From NCBI GenBank assembly GCA_041919675.1, contig JAYRTJ010000007.1:1-63585 (forward strand): a stretch of 63,585 nt of DNA. The letters are read 5' to 3'. The position numbers and the translations under genes are program-made. Below, piece after piece: positions 1 to 7,286 of the stretch (positions within the stretch are counted from its first letter, which is position 1; every line of letters begins with the position of its first letter). The notes under the pieces were generated by a model. The model was not told the origin of the DNA and made no database searches. It worked only from the letters and a program-made list of their open reading frames with translations. Source of the DNA: SHVO01 sp041919675. Its GTDB lineage: Bacteria; Pseudomonadota; Alphaproteobacteria; Rhodospirillales; Rhodospirillaceae.

Positions 1-136
1 CCGCGGAGGAGCGGCGGGCGCGCGCGATCCGGCGGAAATGTCATGAAAGTTTCATATTTCCCTCATAATAGTTTCATTTTGAATTTCGCACGCCCGCGCT
101 CATGATTTCCTTGTCGCTGTTCAAAGGGAGATGCCG

Positions 137-487
137 ATGAAAAATCTGGCGCTGTGTTCCGCTCTCGTTGCTTGTTTTGCCGCCGCGCCCGTGATGGCGG
201 GGGCGAGCTCCGAAGCGCAGGTTTACGCCGCCGTTCAGAACAAGGAATGGACGAAGGCCGAAGGTTTGCTGCGCGAAGGACTGAAGCAGACTCCGAACGA
301 CGCCCAACAGCTCCTGAACCTGGCCTATGTGCTGCAAAGCGCCGGCCGCAAGGGCGAAGCTTCGGAAATCTACGGCAAGGTCCTGGCGATGGACTCGAAC
401 CCGATCGTCACCATGGACTCCGATGAGAAGCTGAAGGCGAAAATCCTGGCGAAGCGCCGCATGACCGCGATGGCGGCCCAGCCGTAA
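137..487 (+). CDS. Small exported TPR-like protein
   Basis: The protein has 116 residues. A typical signal peptide (hydrophobic stretch about residues 5-20, ending APVMA) is followed by an alpha-helical region with tetratricopeptide-like spacing, around AEGLLREGLKQTPNDAQQLL and a second helix pair ending near KVLAMDS. TPR proteins are protein-protein adaptors; this one would act in the periplasm. The start at 137 is preferred over the ATG at 131 because the GGGAG at 126-130 abuts the first ATG but sits six bases from the second. The Cys at residue 13 resembles a lipobox, but hydrophobic residues follow it, so cleavage by signal peptidase I is more likely. The partner is unknown. Confidence 0.7.
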   Translation: MKNLALCSALVACFAAAPVMAGASSEAQVYAAVQNKEWTKAEGLLREGLKQTPNDAQQLLNLAYVLQSAGRKGEASEIYGKVLAMDSNPIVTMDSDEKLKAKILAKRRMTAMAAQP

Positions 488-506
488 AGCCGCTGAATTT
501 CCGGCT

Positions 507-911
507 TTATCGGGCGGCGCGCGGAAGCGCCGCGAGCGCCGCAAGAATCTCGGCCTGATGCCAGGCGAGCAGCGCTTCGAGGTTCTCTTGGATCGACGCG
601 CGCGCATCGGCGCTCGGCGCCGCGTCGATCAAACCTTTCCCAGTCATATTCGCAAACGCGCTGAGCTCTTCGAGAGCCTGACGGCGCGCCGAAACGGAAG
701 ACATCCGGCCGGCGGCGTCGAAGCGCGCGGTGAGCATGGTGTCGAGTTGACGCATCAGCATGGTCGTTTCGGCGTCCATGACCGGCGCCGCTTCGACCGG
801 CGCATTGATCCCACCCGCGCGCGCCGACACGCCGGCCGACCCGCGCACGGCGGCAAAGCTTTGGTGCGCGGCGAGGATGAGAAGCGCGGTGATGCAGAAC
901 GTTTTGAACAT
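507..911 (-). CDS. Hypothetical exported protein
   Basis: The protein has 134 residues. Residues 1-20 form a clear signal peptide (MFKTFCITALLILAAHQSFA). The mature part is small, Ala-rich and helical, with no Cys and no motif I recognise. It converges with the small TPR-like gene and lies downstream of the protease gene on the same strand, with an 89-base gap. Reading-frame quality is supported by the signal peptide, but no strong Shine-Dalgarno sequence is visible. Function is unknown. Confidence 0.6.
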   Translation of the reverse strand: MFKTFCITALLILAAHQSFAAVRGSAGVSARAGGINAPVEAAPVMDAETTMLMRQLDTMLTARFDAAGRMSSVSARRQALEELSAFANMTGKGLIDAAPSADARASIQENLEALLAWHQAEILAALAALPRAAR

Positions 912-1000
912 GGCGTTCTTGTTTCACGCGGCGGCGCCGAGCGGCAAGCCCCCGACCGCTATTCTTCATCCAACTGTCATCAATCGGCCCGGCAGATTTG

Positions 1001-1966
1001 TTAGAACGCGAAGACCGCGCCGATGTCGAGGGACCCGCGCCCCGCGTCTTCGGGCTCGCCGACGATGCGCGCGGATTTGAGCAGGAGTTCGATGGCGCCG
1101 CGCGCGCTCATTTCCGGTTTGGCCTGCATGATCAGCGCAAGGCCGCCGGCGACGTAGGCGGCGGACACGGATGTGCCCGAGACGCGCCGGCAATATTGGC
1201 CGCCGCAGTCGGTGACCACATCCTCGCCGGGCGCGATGATGAACCATCCGCGGGTAAGCCCCGCGCGGTTGGACCACGGCGCGAGACTGCCGTCTTTGCG
1301 CGCGCCGCCGGCGACGACGATGCTGCCTTCGAAACGCGGATCGGTGGCGTAACGGGCGGGCCAGGACGGCTGGCCGCTGGATTCATTGCCGCTGGAAATC
1401 ACGATGGCGACGCCGGCGTCGACCGCGCGCTGCAGCGAGGCTTCGAACTTCGGTCCGAACCTCTGGTCGGCGCGGAACGGCAGCACGGCCACCTTCGCGC
1501 CTTTCTCCACCGCGTAATCAAGCGCGCGGGCGATGTCGCGCGGGTAGAATCCGCACTGTCCCTTCCACCCGCCGTCGAAGTCGGCGCGCACGGACAGGAC
1601 GGTGGCGTTGTAAGCGACGCCGGCCAAACCATGACCGTCGAGCTTGGAGCCGAGCGGGCCCGCGACTTCGTCGCCATGGCGATCGGCCAGAATGACTTTG
1701 CGTTCCGGATTGAGATCGGTGGAGAGCGGCGAGAGGTTCCTGCCAAGCTCGCCGCGCTTCTTGTCGATGCCGCAGTCGATCAGCGCCACCATGACGCCGC
1801 GCCCCGTGAAGCCGGCGTCGTAGGCCGGCTGCGCATTCACCGCGCGCAAACCGGTGCTCAGATTGTATTCCACCGAGCCCTTCCAGGGCCCTTTGGGCGC
1901 GCAAACCGCGAGCGCGGCGGCGGCAACGACGCCTGCAAAGCGAAGCGTGGAGTGTTGGAAGCGCAT
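1001..1966 (-). CDS. Subtilisin-like (S8) serine protease
   Basis: The protein has 321 residues. An N-terminal hydrophobic signal (about residues 8-22) is followed by a compact peptidase S8 domain. The catalytic triad is visible as Asp64 in VALIDCGID, His97 in RHGDEVAG (family form HGTHVAG), and Ser266 in GTSVSAAYVAG, with the oxyanion Asn194 in SSGNES. The order and spacing fit the family, so the protease is probably active and exported. It is short for the family and shows no obvious I9 propeptide. The lipobox candidate at Cys22 (ALAVC) is poor. The substrate is unknown. No neighbouring gene is a clear partner. Confidence 0.87.
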   Translation of the reverse strand: MRFQHSTLRFAGVVAAAALAVCAPKGPWKGSVEYNLSTGLRAVNAQPAYDAGFTGRGVMVALIDCGIDKKRGELGRNLSPLSTDLNPERKVILADRHGDEVAGPLGSKLDGHGLAGVAYNATVLSVRADFDGGWKGQCGFYPRDIARALDYAVEKGAKVAVLPFRADQRFGPKFEASLQRAVDAGVAIVISSGNESSGQPSWPARYATDPRFEGSIVVAGGARKDGSLAPWSNRAGLTRGWFIIAPGEDVVTDCGGQYCRRVSGTSVSAAYVAGGLALIMQAKPEMSARGAIELLLKSARIVGEPEDAGRGSLDIGAVFAF

Positions 1967-2072
1967 GGAAAGGCTCGTCTCCCGGAAGGTCCGCCGCCTC
2001 TAAATTACACCCTCCGCCCCGGGTTTAGGGAGGCCCTTCCCGGCGGCGGCGGATAATTATCGGGCCAAAAAG

Positions 2073-3182
2073 ATGGCCAAAAATACGGAATATTCGGCGC
2101 ACTCCAGACGTCTCATTTCATTGGCCCTTCAGGCGCCGCGCGCCCGCATCGCGGGAACAATGAAAAGCCCTCCCCGTTTCACCGGGAGCCGCCCCCACTG
2201 GAATTTCCGCACCATGGACCGCGCCGCAACGCCCGCCGTCTTCGCCCCGCCTTCGCTGCGGCCGTGGCACAAGAAGGCCGTGATCGACGGGATCAAGTCC
2301 CTCATTCCTTTCCAGAATGCCGCGCGCCGGCTCAAACGAAAGCTCTTTCCCTACGAGACCCAGCCCGACCGCGACTGCGATCTGGTGCAAGACGCCCGCG
2401 ACCAGCTTTTGAAGCTCGCCGAACTGGGCGTGAAGATCGAAGGCGCGACGGTGGTGGAGATTGGAACCGGCTGGAATCCGGTGCTGCCCCTCATGCTGCG
2501 GCTTTACGGCGCGGGCAAGATCATCACCTTGGATCAGGAGCGGCTTCTCGACGGACACACGGTGCAGACGGGGATCGATTCACTCTCCCGGATGCGGGCG
2601 TTGTTCGAAGACCGGCTGGCGGCCGCTGGCCTGACCGCGAACTTCGACGTCCTCAAGGTCGGGGCCGGCGCCTGGGAGCGCGCGCTGGCCGAGCGCAACA
2701 TCGACTACCGCGCGCCGGCCGATTTCCGCCAGCTCCCCGCGCGGATCGCCGACATCATCATCTCGCGCGATGTCCTCGAGCACGTTCCGCCCGGCCTGCT
2801 GGCCGGCATCATGACCGCCTCCTATCGCATCCTCAAAGACGGCGGCATCATCTGCCATAAGATCGATATGACCGATCACTGGGAGCATTTGGACAAGTCG
2901 ATCTCGCCGGTCAATTTTTTGAAATATGACGGCCTGGCCTGGAAGCTCGCGGGCCTCAATCCGCAAAACTATCAGAACCGGCTGCGCCGCTTCGAGTTTG
3001 TGGAGATGGCCGAGCGCGGCGGGTTCAATGTGATCGCGGCCGCGGGACACCCCGACACCCGCGCCCTCACCGCCTTGAAGGCGATGCCGGTCATCTCACG
3101 CTATGCGGCGGTCCCGCACGATGAGCTGGCGGTCCTGCACACCACCCTCGTCGCACGGAAGAACACATTTACGCCGCCGTGA
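2073..3182 (+). CDS. SAM-dependent class I methyltransferase
   Basis: The protein has 369 residues from the first ATG. The SAM-binding motif I is at residues about 126-136 (ATVVEIGTGWNP), followed by an acidic strand end (ITLDQE). A motif-II/post-II region reads IIISRDVLEHVPPG, as in Rossmann-fold methyltransferases. The acceptor is not predictable. The start is uncertain: residues 1-47 look unlike the rest, a TAATTAT promoter-like element lies at about 2053-2060, and the ATG at 2214 (MDRAATPAVF) is a good alternative. The 3' end overlaps the convergent neighbour by 14 bases. Confidence 0.78.
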   Translation: MAKNTEYSAHSRRLISLALQAPRARIAGTMKSPPRFTGSRPHWNFRTMDRAATPAVFAPPSLRPWHKKAVIDGIKSLIPFQNAARRLKRKLFPYETQPDRDCDLVQDARDQLLKLAELGVKIEGATVVEIGTGWNPVLPLMLRLYGAGKIITLDQERLLDGHTVQTGIDSLSRMRALFEDRLAAAGLTANFDVLKVGAGAWERALAERNIDYRAPADFRQLPARIADIIISRDVLEHVPPGLLAGIMTASYRILKDGGIICHKIDMTDHWEHLDKSISPVNFLKYDGLAWKLAGLNPQNYQNRLRRFEFVEMAERGGFNVIAAAGHPDTRALTALKAMPVISRYAAVPHDELAVLHTTLVARKNTFTPP

Positions 3183-4959
3183 AGCGCCACTTTGCCGCGA
3201 CGTTCCATTTGCGGGCTTGGATCTGCCGCGTCGCCCACGCCAACGGCTCCGCGGCTTCGACCATGCCGAGTTTGACGGCATAAACCAGCGCGCCGCGTGT
3301 ATATGTCAGATAGGTCATATCGTCCTCGGCCCAGGTATCGGGGTCGCCGACCGTTTTTCCGGTGACGGATTTCGTGAGCTCCCACGCTTCGGCCCAGGAC
3401 TGCGCGACCGGCGCGGTCTTGGAGGCGCGCAAGATCACGCGGTACGGGGTCGCATAGGCGCGCACCCAGCCGCGCGCGCCGCTGGTGCGGTCGATGGTGC
3501 TGCGGATCGCCCACTGGAACGCGGGCTTCCAATCGGAAAAGCCCATGTAGATCACCCAGCCGATGATGGTGGCCAGGAACTCGTCCTGCCAAGGATCGAC
3601 CCAGGTGCCTTCCGGCGCTTGGGGCTCGCCGCGGCTGTTCTCGAGGACGCCGACGACATGGAAGCGCTGACGTTCGGGCCGATCGCTGTAGATGTAGTTC
3701 TGCTCGAACCACTGGCGCGTCTGATCGAGCTGGGTCTTCCAATAGCTGTAATCGAGCAGCCATTTCGGGGTCACGGCCTGGGTGCTGCGCGTGGCCTGCG
3801 CAAGGGTGCGCAGGTTCCATGCGAGAAGGCGCGGCTGCACGCCCGAGGGACGGTATTGCGCCGGCAGCGCGCCCCAGTTCCACGTCGCCTGGAACTGCAG
3901 TTCCTCGAGGAAATAGGCGTCCTCGGTCAACAGGAACGGAACATAGGACAAGGCCGGTTGGTGCGCGCTGTCGAGGGTGATCGGCGAACCGGCGGTTTTG
4001 ACCTGTGGCGATCCCGCGTTGGCCGCGTTGTACCAGGTGGCGTTCGGATACCGACGGAAGTCGAAGGGGCCCGACTGGCTCTCGTCGCGGATATGCCACG
4101 GCATGGTGCCGGCGGCTTCGGCCTGCGACATCAGGAGTTCGAGCGCCCCCTTGTCCCAGGTCTGGAGGAACTTGGCCTGCGGCTCGGTGACAGGACCGAT
4201 ATCGGACCGCTCGCCGGTATTGGGCATATAGGCCTGCACGCCGGCGAGGCGCATCACGGTGTAGGTGCTCTGGCCGATGGCAAGCTCCACGTCCGCATTG
4301 CCGGCGCCCGTGGTGCGCGATTGAACCTCGGCCGCCGTCATCAACAACTTTGAGGCGTTGTTGTAGTCGCCCGCGGTGAACTGAGTGACGATGTCGAGAT
4401 CGACATAATCGCCGCTCGGCAGCGGCATCAACTTGAGTGCCTGGGCCGGCGCTTGCGATTGGCCCGCGAGTTCGTAGGGCGGCAGCAGGCCGTACTGCAT
4501 CAGCTTCCTGCTATCCGCGATCACCGGGCGCGGCGCGGATTGCCAGCGCCAGCGCGCGAACCAATAGTGCTCGGGGACGTCGATGCGCGCGAGAACCTGG
4601 GTCCCGCGCGAAATGACGGCGGTATAGGCGCCGAGGTTCGCCGGCGCCGGACTGAACACGCGGCCCAGCTCGAACACCACTTCGACGCGCTCGCTGTTAC
4701 GATCCGGGCGGAAGAAGACGGTGAGCGGAACGTCCGCGGCTTCGGCACGCACACAGCGCTGCACGAAGGTTTGCGAGGGCGGCACATAGTCGCCGAGATC
4801 CTGGCCCGTCTCTTCGTGGAATTCATAGGCGCGCCCGGCGATGGTCACCACCGCCTTCAAGGCAGGCGCTGTCGTCTGCGCGCGCAGCGGCCGCATGTTG
4901 AGCGCGGCAATACCCGCCGCACCGACACCAAGTGCGTTTCTACGATTGATCCCCGTCAC
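3169..4959 (-). CDS. Tat-exported protein of unknown family
   Basis: The protein has 596 residues. The GTG start at 4959 is chosen because a purine-rich GGAGAGGAG lies seven bases upstream and the product then begins directly with a twin-arginine signal (NRRNALGVGAAG, then hydrophobic residues, ending near PLRAQ). Export by Tat suggests folding or cofactor loading in the cytoplasm. The mature protein is rich in Trp and Tyr, with segments such as HYWFARWRWQSAPRP, and has no catalytic motif I recognise. Its middle and C-terminal parts could be helical-repeat-like. No confident family is assigned. It is transcribed divergently from the pyruvyl transferase gene. Confidence 0.72.
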   Translation of the reverse strand: MTGINRRNALGVGAAGIAALNMRPLRAQTTAPALKAVVTIAGRAYEFHEETGQDLGDYVPPSQTFVQRCVRAEAADVPLTVFFRPDRNSERVEVVFELGRVFSPAPANLGAYTAVISRGTQVLARIDVPEHYWFARWRWQSAPRPVIADSRKLMQYGLLPPYELAGQSQAPAQALKLMPLPSGDYVDLDIVTQFTAGDYNNASKLLMTAAEVQSRTTGAGNADVELAIGQSTYTVMRLAGVQAYMPNTGERSDIGPVTEPQAKFLQTWDKGALELLMSQAEAAGTMPWHIRDESQSGPFDFRRYPNATWYNAANAGSPQVKTAGSPITLDSAHQPALSYVPFLLTEDAYFLEELQFQATWNWGALPAQYRPSGVQPRLLAWNLRTLAQATRSTQAVTPKWLLDYSYWKTQLDQTRQWFEQNYIYSDRPERQRFHVVGVLENSRGEPQAPEGTWVDPWQDEFLATIIGWVIYMGFSDWKPAFQWAIRSTIDRTSGARGWVRAYATPYRVILRASKTAPVAQSWAEAWELTKSVTGKTVGDPDTWAEDDMTYLTYTRGALVYAVKLGMVEAAEPLAWATRQIQARKWNVAAKWRFTAA

Positions 4960-5306
4960 GCCCCAACTCCTCTCCACATAACACCACCGGCCGGTGGCCC
5001 TAAAATGGAGGCGTGGCGAAAAGCGCGGCATGAACACACGCAAAGAGAGTGAAGACCTCTCGGCGGTGTTGCCCTTGCGGTTCGGCCCTGCCCCCAGCCC
5101 GGTCCCGGTTTTGTGAGCAGCGCCTTTTCACAGCAAGCTGAAACTCCCGGCGCACAAATCTCATGCGTGTGACGTATTGATTCGGCGCAAAAAATTGTCT
5201 GTGAAAATTCTGCAATATGCATCGCGCATGTGTCGCGCGGCAGGACGGAACAATAGGTGGCGCAGAGCTGTTCAGTTCACAGTTGCCGCTGGGACCCGCG
5301 CGAACA
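4960..5306. other. Divergent intergenic region
   Basis: This region lies between the Tat-exported gene (minus) and the pyruvyl transferase gene (plus). It holds no convincing gene. The right half (about 5170-5220) is AT-rich with TTGTCT and TATGCA-like boxes, and may hold the plus-strand promoter. The minus gene's Shine-Dalgarno sequence lies at the left edge. No palindromic operator stands out. Confidence 0.4.
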
Positions 5307-6623
5307 ATGCAAGTTATCTACACTTCCGCGAGGAAGCCTCGCCCGTCCGTTCCGTTTCACATTGTCCTGTACGCGCTGATTCCGCAGGACCGCGCCTACC
5401 GGCCGATCCCGCGCAGTCCGCTGCTGTTCGTGCGCAACCGCCTGCGGCGCTGGGCCGAGTTGCTGTCGTGGCGGTTCTTGGGCCGTTGGCGCGCGCACTA
5501 CAGCACCTTCAAGGACCGCGACAACACCAACCGCGGCGATATCGCGATCCGCATGGGCGTCAAACGCCAGCTCGAACGCGCCTTCGAGAACCATGAGATC
5601 ACCATCACGGATCTGCCGTGGGGCAGCCTCGCCATGGCGTTGAAGGTGACCCCCGCGCCGGATCTGGTGGTCATCGCCGGCGGAGGGTTCCTCTTCGCCG
5701 ACCGCGACGGCCGCCTGCCGCAGCGCTTCAAGGACGATGTGAAGGTTCTCGAAAAGCTGTCCTGTCCCGTGGCGGTTTGCGCCGTGGGCCTGAACCGGCT
5801 GATCGAGGACAGCGATCAAAAGATATTCCGCTTCCACCCGGAAAGCCGCGCGGATGTGCGGCGATTCCTGTCGCGTGCAACCCTGGCTTCGGTCCGCGAT
5901 GAAACGACGCGGCGGGCCCTTGGAAGCGTCGACCGCCGGCCGCTTCCGGTCATTGTCGATCCGGGCTTCCTCGTGGCGGAGCCGCCGGCGACGGTGCGCA
6001 CCCCGGATCCCCGCCGGCCGCTTGAAGTCGGGATCAACATGGCCTTCCACGGCGCACATACCAGCCGCACCAGCCGCTGGATGCTGCCGCTGATGCTGCG
6101 CATCGTTAAGCGCCTGCGCGACGAGGCTGGATGCCGTTTCACCTACTTCGTGCATTCCGACGGCGAAGCAGGTCTCGCCAGCGCGTTGAAGCTCGCCGGC
6201 GTTCCGCTCGACATCGTCCATGCCGACGTGGACGACATGATGGCGGCGTACCGGCGCATGGACATCCATATTGGACAGATGCTGCATTCGGCGATCCTGG
6301 CCATGAGCGTCGGCACGCCCGCTTTAAGCCTGGCCTACGACGTCAAGTCGGCCGGCTTCTACAATCTGCTGGGTCTCGACGAGCTGTGTCTCGATGCCGT
6401 GACGGCGAGCGAAGATGAGATCATGAGTTCCGCGAAGGCGCTGATCGAGTGCCGTCACGCGGTGGCGCGCACATTACGGGCGCGGCGCGCGGCGTTGGAG
6501 GCGGAGTCCAAGGACTTCTACGCCCAGGTCGCCGCGCTGGTGGCGCCGTACCGGTCCGGACGCCTCCCGGCTTTGCATCCCGCGGACCGGGCCCGTTCCG
6601 TGGGCCGCAGCACGTCGAACTAA
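5307..6623 (+). CDS. Polysaccharide pyruvyl transferase family protein
   Basis: The protein has 438 residues. The segment NTNRGDIAIRMG followed by DLVVIAGGGFLF and, near the C-terminus, the HIGQMLHSAILAMSVGTPAL region is the pattern of the polysaccharide pyruvyl transferase (CsaB/WcaK-like) family. These enzymes transfer pyruvyl groups from phosphoenolpyruvate to cell-surface sugars, so a role in envelope glycan modification is inferred. An in-frame ATG at 5217 would add 30 residues of unconvincing sequence; neither start has a good Shine-Dalgarno sequence. No glycosyltransferase neighbours are present, so this is an isolated copy. Confidence 0.75.
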   Translation: MQVIYTSARKPRPSVPFHIVLYALIPQDRAYRPIPRSPLLFVRNRLRRWAELLSWRFLGRWRAHYSTFKDRDNTNRGDIAIRMGVKRQLERAFENHEITITDLPWGSLAMALKVTPAPDLVVIAGGGFLFADRDGRLPQRFKDDVKVLEKLSCPVAVCAVGLNRLIEDSDQKIFRFHPESRADVRRFLSRATLASVRDETTRRALGSVDRRPLPVIVDPGFLVAEPPATVRTPDPRRPLEVGINMAFHGAHTSRTSRWMLPLMLRIVKRLRDEAGCRFTYFVHSDGEAGLASALKLAGVPLDIVHADVDDMMAAYRRMDIHIGQMLHSAILAMSVGTPALSLAYDVKSAGFYNLLGLDELCLDAVTASEDEIMSSAKALIECRHAVARTLRARRAALEAESKDFYAQVAALVAPYRSGRLPALHPADRARSVGRSTSN

Positions 6624-6755
6624 TTTCTTCAAATTCAATGACTTATCACCCTCGGCGTCCCGCCCTGGAGAGGCTTCGTGCGCGCCGCTTGCACTGTGCG
6701 GCGGTTTCTGCCCTATTTTGGAGAAGAGTTAGCTGCTTCTGTCAATCCGAGGGGA

Positions 6756-7235
6756 ATGATGGCAACGATCCAGCAACTGGACGCAATCGATAAGAAGATC
6801 CTGTCGGTCCTGCAGAAGGAGGGCCGCTTGAGCGTTTCGGAACTCGCCGACCGCGTCGGGCTGTCCGCCTCACCGTGTTTGCGGCGTATGCGCCAGCTCG
6901 AGGACTCCGGAACCATCGCGCGCTACGTCGCGATCCTCGACAAGGAATCGGTGGGCCTTCCGATCAGTGTCTTCGTCGCGGTGAAACTGAGCAAGCAGCC
7001 CTATTCGGAAGCCGCCACCATGTTCTCGAAGGAAGTCGCGCGCTGGCCGGAAGTGATGGAGTGCTACGTCGTCACCGGGCCGGTGGATTACCTGCTGCGC
7101 GTCGCGGTCGCCGATGTGGCGTCCTTCGAACGTTTCCTGAAACTACGGGTGCGAAATCTCGAGTATGTCGCCTCGGTCGAGTCCAGCTTCTGTCTCGACG
7201 AGATAAAATCCACGACGGCGCTGCCGATTACCTAA
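6756..7235 (+). CDS. Lrp/AsnC family transcriptional regulator
   Basis: The protein has 159 residues (158 if the adjacent ATG at 6759 is used; CGAGGGG at 6748-6754 favours 6759). The N-terminal winged HTH includes LDAIDKKILSVLQ and LSVSELADRVGLSASPCLRR. The C-terminal RAM ligand-binding half includes VMECYVVTGPVDYLLRV. It probably senses an amino acid or related acid. It is tail-to-tail with the large TBDR gene, with a shared terminator between them. The target genes are not identifiable from sequence. Confidence 0.9.
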   Translation: MMATIQQLDAIDKKILSVLQKEGRLSVSELADRVGLSASPCLRRMRQLEDSGTIARYVAILDKESVGLPISVFVAVKLSKQPYSEAATMFSKEVARWPEVMECYVVTGPVDYLLRVAVADVASFERFLKLRVRNLEYVASVESSFCLDEIKSTTALPIT

Positions 7236-7242
7236 ATAAAAA

Positions 7243-7262
7243 GGGGAGCCTCGCGGCTCCCC
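7243..7262 (-). terminator. Intrinsic terminator, mainly for the TBDR gene
   Basis: An 8-bp perfect stem (GGGGAGCC / GGCTCCCC) with a TCGC loop lies between the convergent lrp-type gene and the TBDR gene. On the minus strand it is followed by a run of T (TTTTTATTT), the classic rho-independent form. On the plus strand the following tract is weaker (CTCTTCGTTT), so it may act in both directions. Confidence 0.85.
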
Positions 7263-7286
7263 CTCTTCGTTTCACATCACCCCTGC

